A stretch of DNA of 64,000 nt from Thermoplasmata archaeon (GTDB lineage Archaea; Thermoplasmatota; Thermoplasmata; Lutacidiplasmatales; UBA184). Below the pieces are notes generated by a model that saw nothing but the letters and a program-made list of their open reading frames with translations, did not search any database and had not been told where the DNA came from. The stretch spans positions 149,584 through 213,583 of the forward strand of contig JAKIVX010000001.1 in NCBI GenBank assembly GCA_022750335.1, read 5' to 3'. Shown here one piece after another: positions 33,771 through 42,371 of this stretch. Position 1 is the stretch's first letter. Each line of letters begins with the position of its first letter. A program made the translations under genes and the position numbers.

Positions 33771-36700
33771 ATGCGGTGGGGAGCAGCCGGCCTTCGAGGG
33801 GGAAGGCGGGTTCGCACGTTCCGGCCCCTCCAGCTCGCGATCCTGGTCATCCCTCTGCTCCTTTCCGGCCTACCGCTCGGAATTCTCAGTTTGGCCAGCC
33901 CCTCCGTAGCGAGCCCCTCCTCCCGACTCGCGGTCGCGGGTGCGGCCCCCCTCGTCCTGCCGAATGAAACGCTCACCGTCCGGAACCAGACGATCGGCAA
34001 TCTCTCAAATTTCTGGGGGGTGGGGGTGAACCCGGGCTACAACCTCACGAACGTATCGAATGAGACGCAGGGCACTCCGATCGATTGGGTGGTCTGGCCG
34101 GCCGGAGATGTCGCCGACCAGTACAATATGGTCAACGGGACCCTCTGGACCAACGGGGTGTCTGCCCCGATATTGAACGACGAGGCGCAATTCGTGACCG
34201 CCTGCCGGGCGATCTCGTGCCACGCGATCTTCACCGTCCCGGGCGAGATCAATGACCCCTCCTTTGGGGCGTACGAGGTCTGGTACACCGAACAGGTCCT
34301 CAATTTCCACCCGGCCTATTGGGAGATCGGCAACGAGCCGTACAAGTGGGAACACTTCGGCCAGGCCTGGCCCCAGTGGAACAGTACATCCACCGGGCCT
34401 CCATCCAACGTGACCTATGCCGAGGTGGTCCACGCCTACATCGCGTCCATGAAGCTCGTCGATCCCACCCTTCGCTTCATCGGCCTGCCCGGCACCGGCG
34501 CCGGCACCCACCCGGACGAGCCCTGGATCAACGCGACCGTCGAGATCAACGGCCCCAATCTTTCGGCGGTCGCCATTCACGACTACCCTGGCGAGAGCGG
34601 GCCCACCAACGCGACGCTGTTCGGATTTTACCAGACACTGACCAAAGCCCGAACCTACATGGTCACGCGCATCGCCAACGACCAACGACAGCTGAGGACC
34701 TCCGAGGCGAACATTAGCTGCACGACCTGCCACATTCAATTCTTCGTCGACGAGTTCGGGGCGGGCACGCGGGGGGGCACGTGGGAGCCGTTCATGCACA
34801 CGTACGCCGAGGTCCCGTACATCACGGCCGAGCTCCTGATGATGAGCGAGTCGAACGTCAGCAACGCGGAGGTCTTCGAACTTCGATCGGGATACAATGG
34901 ATCCCTGTTCGGACCCCTGGGACTCCCCTTCCCGCTCGACTCTCTCTACAGCCAGGTCCTCGGTCACTACGACATCTTCCCTCTCAACACCTCTCTTGCG
35001 GGCACCACGGGGGGCATCTTCGCCGGGGTGTCGGAGTCGCCGAGCTCCAACTCCATGACCTTGCTCGCGGTCAACACCAACCTGACCCAATCCGTAGAGC
35101 TCGATGTCGCCGGGGGAGTGTTTCCGGGCGACGGGACGTATGCGGTCTGGCGGGAGGGCAACTCCACGAGCGCCCCGAACGGGACCGTTTCCCAAACGTT
35201 CGGATATCAGTCGAGCGCGAGCTGGGTCGTTCCCCCCCTCGGGGTGATCCTCGTCTCGGCCTGTCGGTCGAATGCGTCCCTCGGGGCGGGCGGACTCTAC
35301 CCGCTGACCTTCTGCGCCTCGGGGCTCCCCACCGGGAAACCATGGTCGGTGACCGTCGGGCCCACCACCCTGGGGACGACCGGCGGGACGATCACGTTTC
35401 CCGAGCCGGACGGGAACTACTCGTACCAGGTCGGGGGGGTCCCCGGATGGTCGACCACTCCCCGGAGCGGATTCGTCATCGTGAACGGCACCCCCGCCGC
35501 CATCCAGGTCCCCTGGACGATCTACACGTATCCGGTTACCTTCAACGAATCCGGGCTGCCCGCCGGGACCAACTGGTCCGTCAACCTCAACGGCACGGTT
35601 CTCCGATCGGCCACGACCAACGTGACCGGTTTTGAACCGAACGGGACGTTCGCGTACGTCCTGGGCCTCGTGCCGGGCTTCCGGCCCCCTCGAGCCCAGG
35701 GGTCCGTCGTGGTGAGCGCGGCCCCGGTCTGGGTGGCCACCAACTGGACCCAGGTCCTCTACAATGTCACCTTTCACGAGAGCGGCCTCCTCGGGCACAC
35801 GAATTGGTCGGTCGACCTCGCCGGCTCAACGCAGTACAACGCCTCGGGAGGGTCCATCCATTTCGTTGACCCGAACGGCACCTACCCCTACAGCGTCGGA
35901 CCGGTCCCGGGATACACTCCCGACGCCAATTCCGGCGCGGTCGCCGTGCGGGGGTACCCGAAATTCATCCCGCTCACGTGGGGGATGAACGCGAGCGTGT
36001 TCCCGATCTGGTTCAACGAGACGGGTCTCGCTCCGGGCACTTCCTGGAATGTCACCTTGAACGGAACTCCCCAGAGCGGCCCCCGCCCGTCGTTCGAGTT
36101 CAATGAAACGAACGGAACCTATCCCTACGTCCTCGGTGGGGGCGCGGGATGGGCGCCGCCGAGTTACCTCGGAAACGTCCCCGTCGCAGGAACCCCCGTG
36201 GTCGTCCCGATCAACTACACTCCGGTGACCTACAACGTGACTTTTGACGAGACCCATCTGCCCAACTCCACTCTGGTTGGGGGCTGGTCCGTACTTTTGA
36301 ACGGGACGCTCTACACGTCGTTCACGTCCACCCTCACGGTATTGGAAACGAACGGGACCTACGCCTTTGACGTCCAGGGACTGCCCGGCTTTACGCCGAG
36401 CCCGACAGAAGGTTGGGCGACGGTCGACGGCAATGGAACCTTGCGCACCGTGGATTGGTCCGTGTCCGTTTCCCCGGTCACGTTCGTCTGGTCGGGCCTA
36501 TGGGCGTACGGCGGCGAGACCACCTGGACCGTATACGTTACGGGACAGCTGCCGCAGGTGAACTTCGAGGTTCACCGTACGTATGAGGAGAATCTTTCGA
36601 ACGGGACCTACGCCTACAGCGCCACGACGTCCATCCCGTGGGTGGACCTCCTCCCTCCCGGCGGGAACTTCACCGTCACCGGAACCCCGATCGTGATCCA

Positions 36701-38030
36701 GCTCAATTTCTCGATGGTGTTCGCGGTGACCTTTGAGGAAACGGGACTCCCTCCCTCCTCCAACTGGTCGGTCGAGCTGAACGGAACTCCCGTGATCGGA
36801 AACGGCACCGCGATCTCCTTCATCGAGCCCAACGGGACGTACAGCTTCTCCGTTTCCGGGGTCAACGGCCTGCTGCCCTCCCCCGGACGGGGGTCGGTCC
36901 TCGTACAGGAAGCCAACGTCACGGTGATTCTCTCGTTCGGGAAACCGACGTGGCCCGTAACGTTCACGGAGACGGGGCTTCCAACGGGCACCCAATGGTC
37001 GGTCGCTCTGGACGGCGACCTCCAGTCGTCGTTCGGCGCGACGATCTCGTTCCCGGAGGCCAACGGCACGCACCTGTTCGTGATCGAGCCCGTCCCCGGT
37101 TGGGTCCCGACACCCAAGAACGGGTCGGTCCCCGTGGCGGGGTACGGCGCCTCGGTTTCGGTGGTCTTTACCGCCTTCACGTTCGGGGTGACCTTCACCG
37201 AACTGAACCTCCCCGCCGGCACGAACTGGAGCGTAACGCTGGACGGCGCCCCGCAAACCAGCCCGAACGCGACCCTCTCGTTCCAGGAACCCAACGGCAG
37301 CTACTCCTTCGTGGTCGGGACCCTCGCCGGCTGGACTGCGGCGCCGGCCGCCGGTACGATCATCGTGGACGGGTCCACCGTGTCGGTATCGATCAAATGG
37401 ACGTTCGGGAGCTATCCGTTGACGTTCACCGAGACCGGTCTAGCGGCCGGCACGAACTGGTCCGTGGTCATCGAGGGAGGTACGCCGCAGGTCTCGAATT
37501 CAACCACGATCACCTGGCAGGAGTCGCCCGGCAACTACTCGTTCCAGTTCGGGGTCGTTCCCGGCTGGACGACGTCCAACTTCACGGGGGTCGTCACGGT
37601 CTCCCCCCATGGGAAGGATGCGGTGACCGTCCACTGGACCCTCAAGGCCTACTCGGTGACCGTCACCGAAACCGGACTTCCGACGGGGGATTCTTGGTCG
37701 GCGACGCTGGACGGGCAAACCCTCAACGGAACGTCCGGTCCGCTCGAATTCCACGAGGTGAACGGGAGCTATTCCTTGACCGTGGGCGTCCCGAGCGGGT
37801 TCACTGCAAATCCCGCTTCGGAGACGCTGCAGGTTCGGGGAAACTCGCTGCAGATCGCCGTCACGGTCTCGGCCCACCGAACGTCGGGCCCCGCTCCCTT
37901 CTCCCTCTCGGACGAACAGCTGCTCGCGCTCCTGGCCGTTGCGGTCATCGTGCCGGTGTCGGTCCTATTCTGGCTTCGGAGTCGAAAGGTACCGCCCCCG
38001 CCGGCGGTCCCCCCTCCAGTCTCGTCGTGA
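33771..38030 (+). CDS. Giant surface protein: glycosidase-like domain, 11 tandem repeats, C-terminal membrane anchor
   Basis: A 1419-residue predicted exoprotein. Residues 1-48: twin-basic N terminus and hydrophobic signal. Residues ~60-500: a domain resembling clan GH-A glycosidases, with YWEIGNEP (candidate acid/base E189) and FFVDEFGAG (candidate nucleophile E328). From residue 510 to ~1373 there are eleven repeats of ~77 residues following the pattern YPVTFxETGLPxGTNWSVxLNG ... EPNGTYxFxVGxVPGW. The end is a transmembrane helix (~1383-1402) with a basic stop. Sequons (NGT, NWS, NVS) are very abundant, indicating heavy glycosylation. The ATG lies ~30 nt after CTTTAGG. It could be a wall- or exopolysaccharide-acting enzyme displayed on a stalk; activity is inference. 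Confidence 0.8.
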   Translation: MRWGAAGLRGGRRVRTFRPLQLAILVIPLLLSGLPLGILSLASPSVASPSSRLAVAGAAPLVLPNETLTVRNQTIGNLSNFWGVGVNPGYNLTNVSNETQGTPIDWVVWPAGDVADQYNMVNGTLWTNGVSAPILNDEAQFVTACRAISCHAIFTVPGEINDPSFGAYEVWYTEQVLNFHPAYWEIGNEPYKWEHFGQAWPQWNSTSTGPPSNVTYAEVVHAYIASMKLVDPTLRFIGLPGTGAGTHPDEPWINATVEINGPNLSAVAIHDYPGESGPTNATLFGFYQTLTKARTYMVTRIANDQRQLRTSEANISCTTCHIQFFVDEFGAGTRGGTWEPFMHTYAEVPYITAELLMMSESNVSNAEVFELRSGYNGSLFGPLGLPFPLDSLYSQVLGHYDIFPLNTSLAGTTGGIFAGVSESPSSNSMTLLAVNTNLTQSVELDVAGGVFPGDGTYAVWREGNSTSAPNGTVSQTFGYQSSASWVVPPLGVILVSACRSNASLGAGGLYPLTFCASGLPTGKPWSVTVGPTTLGTTGGTITFPEPDGNYSYQVGGVPGWSTTPRSGFVIVNGTPAAIQVPWTIYTYPVTFNESGLPAGTNWSVNLNGTVLRSATTNVTGFEPNGTFAYVLGLVPGFRPPRAQGSVVVSAAPVWVATNWTQVLYNVTFHESGLLGHTNWSVDLAGSTQYNASGGSIHFVDPNGTYPYSVGPVPGYTPDANSGAVAVRGYPKFIPLTWGMNASVFPIWFNETGLAPGTSWNVTLNGTPQSGPRPSFEFNETNGTYPYVLGGGAGWAPPSYLGNVPVAGTPVVVPINYTPVTYNVTFDETHLPNSTLVGGWSVLLNGTLYTSFTSTLTVLETNGTYAFDVQGLPGFTPSPTEGWATVDGNGTLRTVDWSVSVSPVTFVWSGLWAYGGETTWTVYVTGQLPQVNFEVHRTYEENLSNGTYAYSATTSIPWVDLLPPGGNFTVTGTPIVIQLNFSMVFAVTFEETGLPPSSNWSVELNGTPVIGNGTAISFIEPNGTYSFSVSGVNGLLPSPGRGSVLVQEANVTVILSFGKPTWPVTFTETGLPTGTQWSVALDGDLQSSFGATISFPEANGTHLFVIEPVPGWVPTPKNGSVPVAGYGASVSVVFTAFTFGVTFTELNLPAGTNWSVTLDGAPQTSPNATLSFQEPNGSYSFVVGTLAGWTAAPAAGTIIVDGSTVSVSIKWTFGSYPLTFTETGLAAGTNWSVVIEGGTPQVSNSTTITWQESPGNYSFQFGVVPGWTTSNFTGVVTVSPHGKDAVTVHWTLKAYSVTVTETGLPTGDSWSATLDGQTLNGTSGPLEFHEVNGSYSLTVGVPSGFTANPASETLQVRGNSLQIAVTVSAHRTSGPAPFSLSDEQLLALLAVAVIVPVSVLFWLRSRKVPPPPAVPPPVSS
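35298..37889 (+). repeat. Eleven tandem ~77-residue (~231-nt) coding repeats
   Basis: Repeat units begin at protein residues 510, 587, 664, 744, 821, 901, 985, 1061, 1138, 1215 and 1294 of the 1419-residue protein, spaced 76-84 residues apart. Each opens with [YF]xVTFxE[ST]GLPxGTNWSV and contains EPNGTY. Unit six (SPVTFVWSGLWAYG) is the most diverged. The same module recurs three times in the 14-blade propeller protein at 61022-63949. Confidence 0.85.
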
Positions 38031-38172
38031 ACCCCGGCCGGGCCTCCCGCACAGGGGCGTTCGTTTCGTAACCGGCCCCCGACCTGCGGGGCCGATCGGT
38101 CAAACTCCACACCCGCCCGGTGCACACCTCGGGTGACCTAATCGAATATGGGGGAAGGTCGATGGGTCCTCC

Positions 38173-38442
38173 ATGTCGCATTCCCAGAACGGTCTCAAAT
38201 CGGCCCATGGTTCGCCTCTGACGGATGTCGTTCGAGGTGCCCTGGTCCGGGTCGTCCTCTCGGTCCTCGTCCCGGTGGCCTGGATCAGTCTCACGCTGGT
38301 CTATGTGGCGTTCTTCGCCCCGAGATTCACGGTGTTCCAGGACGTCGTGCTCGTCATCATCTCCGTGCTGGCGCTCGTCGGCGCCCTCACGGTGATGTGG
38401 GTCTCTTTCGGGATGCGGATGTATCACGACTGGGTGGACTAG
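38173..38442 (+). CDS. Small two-TM membrane protein
   Basis: An 89-residue protein with two hydrophobic helices (~24-50 and ~55-78) separated by FAPRFTVFQD, and a short charged tail (RMYHDWVD). AATAT (38145-38149) lies 24-28 nt before the ATG, supporting a leaderless start. Its 3' end overlaps the antisense end of the DUF2252 gene by 56 nt. No family is recognised. Confidence 0.6.
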   Translation: MSHSQNGLKSAHGSPLTDVVRGALVRVVLSVLVPVAWISLTLVYVAFFAPRFTVFQDVVLVIISVLALVGALTVMWVSFGMRMYHDWVD

Positions 38443-39970
38443 GCGCGAATCGGGAGGCCGCCGAGCGCGGTCGGCCCTTGCGGACCCGCCCCGTCGGGGG
38501 CTCGCCGCGGGCCTCCCATCGCCCGGATTCGATCGCGCGGACCAGCCGGGCGTGGTCGCGGACCACCTGCGCGCCGTAGGACTCGGCGAACTCGGCCAGC
38601 GCCTCGTCCAGCACCCCCGAGCGACCACAGTATCCGGCGATGCGAGCGCCGTCGCCCGTTCGGGCGTGCGCGTGTCCTAGGACCTCGCCGCAGGCGCGTA
38701 CGTAGCGAAGGAACTGCTTGGGCCGGAGCGCGTCGAGCGGCACGGCACCCTTGAGATTCCGCAACTGACGGACGTAGAAGGGGCGGCCCTCGATGCGGGT
38801 CCACCCCAGCAGGAGATCGGGCGAGCTTTGCAGCGCCATCTGCGCTGCCACGACCCGTTTCCCCTGATGCCCCCGGAACTCCGAGGGAAGTCGTGGAAGG
38901 TAGGCGCTCGCCGCCGGGGTCAGCGCTTCCTTGACCTGCAGCAGGAGCGGGTCGGACTCTCCATTCCCGAACAGGAGGACGAGGTAGGCCCGCGCTCCCA
39001 CGCTCCCGACGCCGACCACATGCTCGGCCACGTCCACCGGATGATACCGTTCGATGAGGTAGCGGCGGCCTCGCGGGAGCGTGCTGCGGTACGGGCGCAA
39101 TCCCTCGATGACCTCCCGCGCGCGCTGCGCCGATATCCGGACCTGGATCGGTGGGAGTTCTCGAAGCCGCCACGATCCGTTCGGGGACCGCCGGGCCAAC
39201 TGCGTAAGGAGGGTCTCGCTGGTCCGTTGGACCGCGTCCTCCGCCGCCCCCCGCAGAACGTCCCGAGTGCTGGGGTCGAGGCGCATTTGCGGGCTGGTCC
39301 GACCGGTGAAGAGGAACTGGTACCACAGGTCGAGGGCCCCGGCGGCCTCGAGGCGGCGGAGCTCGCCGCGGTACCCTTCCACACAACCCACGACCGCGGC
39401 GTGCCGGTCCCGCCGGGGCCACCCCAGGTCCCGGGCCGCCACGTTGACACTGGCGACCAGCCGCTTCAGGTCCCACTCCCACGGTCCGGCCTCGGACTCG
39501 TCGAAGTCGTTGAGGTCGAAGACGACATCCCGCTCGACGGTGCCGAACAGGCCGAAGTTGGCGAGGTGGGCGTCCCCGTCCATCAGAACCTCGATGCCGG
39601 AGACGGGTGTCCGCGCGAGGTCCCAGGCCATCACGGTGGCGCTCCCACGGTAGAATCCGAAAAGGGAGGCCGCCATTCGGGCATTCCGGATCGGGACGAG
39701 GTCCGATTGTCGGCCGGCATTGCTCTCCGCGATCAGGCGGAGGGGGTCGGGCCGGTCCTCCTCCGGTTTCCATCGCGCGTGCGCGGTGCGGGGAACCTGC
39801 AACCGGAGCGATTTTCCCGCGTTATGCCGAACCTTCACGTCATCGGGCGAGTTCGGTCGGGTGCGGGACGATCCTTTCGCCCGCCGACGAGCCTTCGAGG
39901 TCGGGGTGGAGGTCGAGCGGCGGCGCCGGACCCTCGCCGGCCAAGCCTTCCGCGCCGCCGTTCGCCTCAT
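38387..39970 (-). CDS. DUF2252 family protein
   Basis: A 527-residue protein with the DUF2252 core: RMAASLFGFYRGSATVMAWDLARTP, MDGDAHLANFGLFGTVERDVVFDLNDFDESEAGPWEWDLKRLVAS (key GDAHLxNFG and FDxNDFDE), LLQVKEALTPAASAY, QGKRVVAAQMALQSSPDLLLGWT and FYVRQL-N-KG. The GDxHLxN and DxNDFD motifs recall the catalytic loop and metal-binding Asp of aminoglycoside-phosphotransferase-like kinases, so a small-molecule or protein kinase-like activity is likely, though unproven. The N and C termini are basic and low in complexity. GATAAG on the opposite strand (TATA CTTATC) lies 25-30 nt upstream of the ATG. Confidence 0.85.
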   Translation of the reverse strand: MRRTAARKAWPARVRRRRSTSTPTSKARRRAKGSSRTRPNSPDDVKVRHNAGKSLRLQVPRTAHARWKPEEDRPDPLRLIAESNAGRQSDLVPIRNARMAASLFGFYRGSATVMAWDLARTPVSGIEVLMDGDAHLANFGLFGTVERDVVFDLNDFDESEAGPWEWDLKRLVASVNVAARDLGWPRRDRHAAVVGCVEGYRGELRRLEAAGALDLWYQFLFTGRTSPQMRLDPSTRDVLRGAAEDAVQRTSETLLTQLARRSPNGSWRLRELPPIQVRISAQRAREVIEGLRPYRSTLPRGRRYLIERYHPVDVAEHVVGVGSVGARAYLVLLFGNGESDPLLLQVKEALTPAASAYLPRLPSEFRGHQGKRVVAAQMALQSSPDLLLGWTRIEGRPFYVRQLRNLKGAVPLDALRPKQFLRYVRACGEVLGHAHARTGDGARIAGYCGRSGVLDEALAEFAESYGAQVVRDHARLVRAIESGRWEARGEPPTGRVRKGRPRSAASRFAPSPPSRDTSASRKRPTSP

Positions 39971-39994
39971 GCGGTCCTGCTACGCGGTCGGAAG

Positions 39995-40000
39995 GATAAG
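39995..40000 (-). promoter_or_regulatory. TATA box for the DUF2252 gene
   Basis: CTTATC on the minus strand, centred about 27 nt before the ATG at 39970, fitting a leaderless transcript. Confidence 0.4.
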
Positions 40001-40138
40001 GCACCTCACCCGGTCCCAATCCAACTCCGAGGACCAGGGCGCGTGCCGTGGGCGGCGAGATGGGTCGCCCCCGTGATGCGCTCAGCCCATCGGGCCGACT
40101 TGGAGGTTCGAGTTTTCCGGAAAGTTGGAGGGTGGGCC

Positions 40139-40345
40139 CTACGGTTTGACCTCGTAGTCAAAATAGATCCGGACCAACGCCCGGAATTCACTCACCTTGT
40201 CCCCCTCGATCGACCCTTCCAGCTCCGAGACGCGGAACCACTTGAGGCCCCGCAGCGTTTTCGAGGCGGTCGTCACCGCATTCTGGACGGCATTCGCAAA
40301 GCTCTCCGGGTCACTCCCGACTACTTCTGTAACACGTTGCACCAT
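40139..40345 (-). CDS. Dodecin (flavin-binding)
   Basis: A 68-residue small flavoprotein that assembles into a dodecamer storing riboflavin or FMN. The whole chain matches the family: VQRVTEVVGSDPESFANAVQ, then ASKTLRGLKWFRVSELEGSIEG (the Trp that stacks on the isoalloxazine ring) and VSEFRALVRIYFDYE. The ATG at 40345 gives the usual family length, and a CATATC box about 36 nt upstream excludes a longer 95-residue start at 40426. The bacterial-type riboflavin gene for GTP cyclohydrolase II lies 6 kb away. Confidence 0.92.
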   Translation of the reverse strand: MVQRVTEVVGSDPESFANAVQNAVTTASKTLRGLKWFRVSELEGSIEGDKVSEFRALVRIYFDYEVKP

Positions 40346-40493
40346 GGGTGGTACCTCGAGGACGCCATCCCGCCCGCGGATATGAACGGTTCCCGAGGTC
40401 GACCCTCCGCTAGGGGGCCCTCCCATTTCTAGGAAGAGCGCCCTCGGCTGCCGACGGTACCGATGGGAAGGGCCCGGCGGCCCGGAGGTAGGT

Positions 40494-40664
40494 TCAGTCG
40501 GTCAGGACGTGGCCGTGGATCTCGACTTCCTCGGTGTCGACCGAAATACCCATCCGAGACAGAGAGCCGAGGGTGTGCGAGAGGGTCTCGGTCGCAGGAC
40601 GGACGAGGACGAGGTCGAGATGGGGTATCGAGACGTGGTTTTCCCAGACGTGGACGCGCTTCAT
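40494..40664 (-). CDS. Possible 56-residue small protein
   Basis: A short ORF with strong G/C preference at third codon positions, like its neighbours: begins MKRVHVWENHVSIPHLDLVL, ends EVEIHGHVLTD. The composition (alternating Val/His/Leu, acidic centre) looks like a small alpha/beta domain with a central helix (PATETLSHTLGSLSRMG). A TATATC lies only 6-12 nt upstream of the ATG, too close for a leaderless start, and may belong to the plus strand. No family is recognised. Confidence 0.4.
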   Translation of the reverse strand: MKRVHVWENHVSIPHLDLVLVRPATETLSHTLGSLSRMGISVDTEEVEIHGHVLTD

Positions 40665-40813
40665 GGTCGATATACGTCGGCGAGGTCTCTTGAGCTTTGG
40701 GTGGGAGAGGTAGCCACACCGTGCCCCGACAAGGCACGGGCTCGCCCCGCCCCCGCGATGGAACCCTCGGGCGCGAGAATTATCGGTCCGGGTGCTCTAG
40801 GGTCGGCGAGATC

Positions 40814-41254
40814 ATGACCGAACCTACGGCGGCCGTCCAGCTCGAGCAGGTGGAGAAATACCGATTCACGGCGCAGTATCCCGGCCAGCCGTTCGGACCG
40901 TTGATCGTCGACGAGGCTCCTCCCGTGGGGGGTGGGGCGGGTCCGAGTCCGGTTCTGTCCCTCGCGACCGCGGTCGGGCATTGCCTGAGTTCCACCCTCG
41001 TGAACACCCTCGAACGGGCCCATGTTCCGGTCACCCCGTTGCGGACGCTCGTCGAGGTGGAGGTCGGCCGGAACGACCGCGGACGACTCCGGGTGCGGCG
41101 GCTCTCGGTCCAGATCCGGACGGCCCCCCTTCAACCGGAAGACCAAGCCCGGTTCGACCACTGTGTCTCCATCTTCGAGGACTTCTGCACCGTGAGCGGG
41201 GCCGTACGCGAGGGGATTCTCATCGAAACGATGGTGGGTCGCAACCCCACCTGA
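40814..41254 (+). CDS. OsmC-like peroxiredoxin family protein
   Basis: A 146-residue OsmC/Ohr-family thiol peroxidase. The two active-site cysteines are in AVGHCLSSTLVNTLERA and FEDFCTVSGAVREGI; the preceding GGGAGPSPVLSLA is the family's G-x-GPSP loop. It reduces organic hydroperoxides in the cytoplasm. The ATG is chosen because it matches the domain edge and has AATTAT (40778-40783) about 32 nt upstream; an in-frame extension to 40697 adds an Arg/Gly-rich, non-conserved stretch. Confidence 0.88.
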   Translation: MTEPTAAVQLEQVEKYRFTAQYPGQPFGPLIVDEAPPVGGGAGPSPVLSLATAVGHCLSSTLVNTLERAHVPVTPLRTLVEVEVGRNDRGRLRVRRLSVQIRTAPLQPEDQARFDHCVSIFEDFCTVSGAVREGILIETMVGRNPT

Positions 41255-41398
41255 GCTTCCCGGCCCGGCGACCCGAACCGGCGGGACCGCTTCCAGTGCT
41301 TCGAAAAGAACTATACCCCGGAGTCCAACCTAGTTCCGTGAACCACCCTCGCAGCACCACGTTGCACGGTCGCCCTCGGGTCGGAGGGTGGGATTTCT

Positions 41399-42331
41399 TT
41401 GACGGTCGATGAAGTCAAGATTCGGGACCTAAGTCGCCCGAATTCGTCGGAGTGGACACCCCCGATCGGCGCGATGGGAGGTCCACCGGCGCACGAACTC
41501 TATCGGGACCTGGTCGCCCATGGCGGGCTCCGACTGCTGCGCGACTCGGAAGGAAATCCCTGGGTCGAGATGAAGGACGGAGAACGACGACGCAGCTTTC
41601 GGGTTCCGGGAATGGCATTGCGCGGAGCGATGGATCGATTTCGAATGCGGCGCAACCTGCGACCGGTTCCCGAGACGGACATCGAGGATTTCACCCGGGT
41701 GATCTCGGCCCGGATCTCGGACCCCGACGTCCGGCTGCCGATGTTCGACTTGAACTCCATCGAACGGGCCCCGGTGGCCCCGGAGCCTCCGGTAAGCCTG
41801 ACCTCGATTCCCGTCGACGAGGTCGCTGCGGATCCGAGTGGTCTCGAGGCGGAGCTGGCTCAGGTTCTGAAGGAGGTCGACGCCGTTCGGGCGGAGTCCG
41901 GTGGCCCCGTCGGCGAGTCCCTTGGTTCCGCTCCCTGGCAAGAAGAGCCTTCCGAGTTGCCCGAGGTCGGAGTTCCGCTGGCTTCGCTCAATCCCTCCCT
42001 CTCGGGGGCGGCGCGCCCACCGGCAACGGAAGAGACCCTCCCGCGTTACCTCCGGGTGCTGCGGGGTCTCGCCTCCGGCGGAGGTTGGCTGGGCACCCTC
42101 GGCGAGTTGGGCCGCATGACACGGGAAGACCCGGACGCTGTCTTCGGCTCGCTCCTCAAGTTCCATTCTGAACTGACGCAGAATCAATTGGTCGTCGCCC
42201 CGGTCGAAGTCGAGGACGGTTGGAGATGGCTCGTGATCGACCGGACCCGCCTCCGCTCGTCCGACGCGGCCCCCCTCCTACCGACGGATTCAGGGATCCC
42301 GGGAGCACCGGCGCCTGAGACCATCGCCTGA
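41399..42331 (+). CDS. Conserved hypothetical protein with N-terminal novel domain and C-terminal winged-helix-like region
   Basis: A 310-residue protein starting at TTG behind CGGAGGGTGG. Residues ~30-115 form a compact basic domain (HELYRDLVAHGGLRLLRDSEGNPWVEMKDGERRRSFRVPG ... DIEDFTRVISARI). A Pro/Ser/acidic linker follows, and ~205-290 is helical then beta (LPRYLRVLRGLASGGGWLGTLGELGRM ... VEDGWRWLVIDRT), like a winged helix. No family is recognised. A TATA box (TATAC 41312-41316) points to a start site near 41340, where a 24-codon GTG ORF begins and overlaps this gene's TTG. Soluble; possibly DNA-binding. Confidence 0.6.
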   Translation: MTVDEVKIRDLSRPNSSEWTPPIGAMGGPPAHELYRDLVAHGGLRLLRDSEGNPWVEMKDGERRRSFRVPGMALRGAMDRFRMRRNLRPVPETDIEDFTRVISARISDPDVRLPMFDLNSIERAPVAPEPPVSLTSIPVDEVAADPSGLEAELAQVLKEVDAVRAESGGPVGESLGSAPWQEEPSELPEVGVPLASLNPSLSGAARPPATEETLPRYLRVLRGLASGGGWLGTLGELGRMTREDPDAVFGSLLKFHSELTQNQLVVAPVEVEDGWRWLVIDRTRLRSSDAAPLLPTDSGIPGAPAPETIA

Positions 42332-42371
42332 GCCGAAGAGGCCGCTTCCACCCCTCACCGGGGGCAGTCCC

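Noticed and set aside
34005..35798. 597-residue open frame antisense to the glycosidase-like gene
   Set aside because: Gly/Arg/Asp/Val-rich composition without domains; the plus-strand protein has signal, motifs and repeats.
40346..40426. Longer dodecin (95 residues)
   Set aside because: Family length is about 68 residues and a TATA-like box lies inside the extension.
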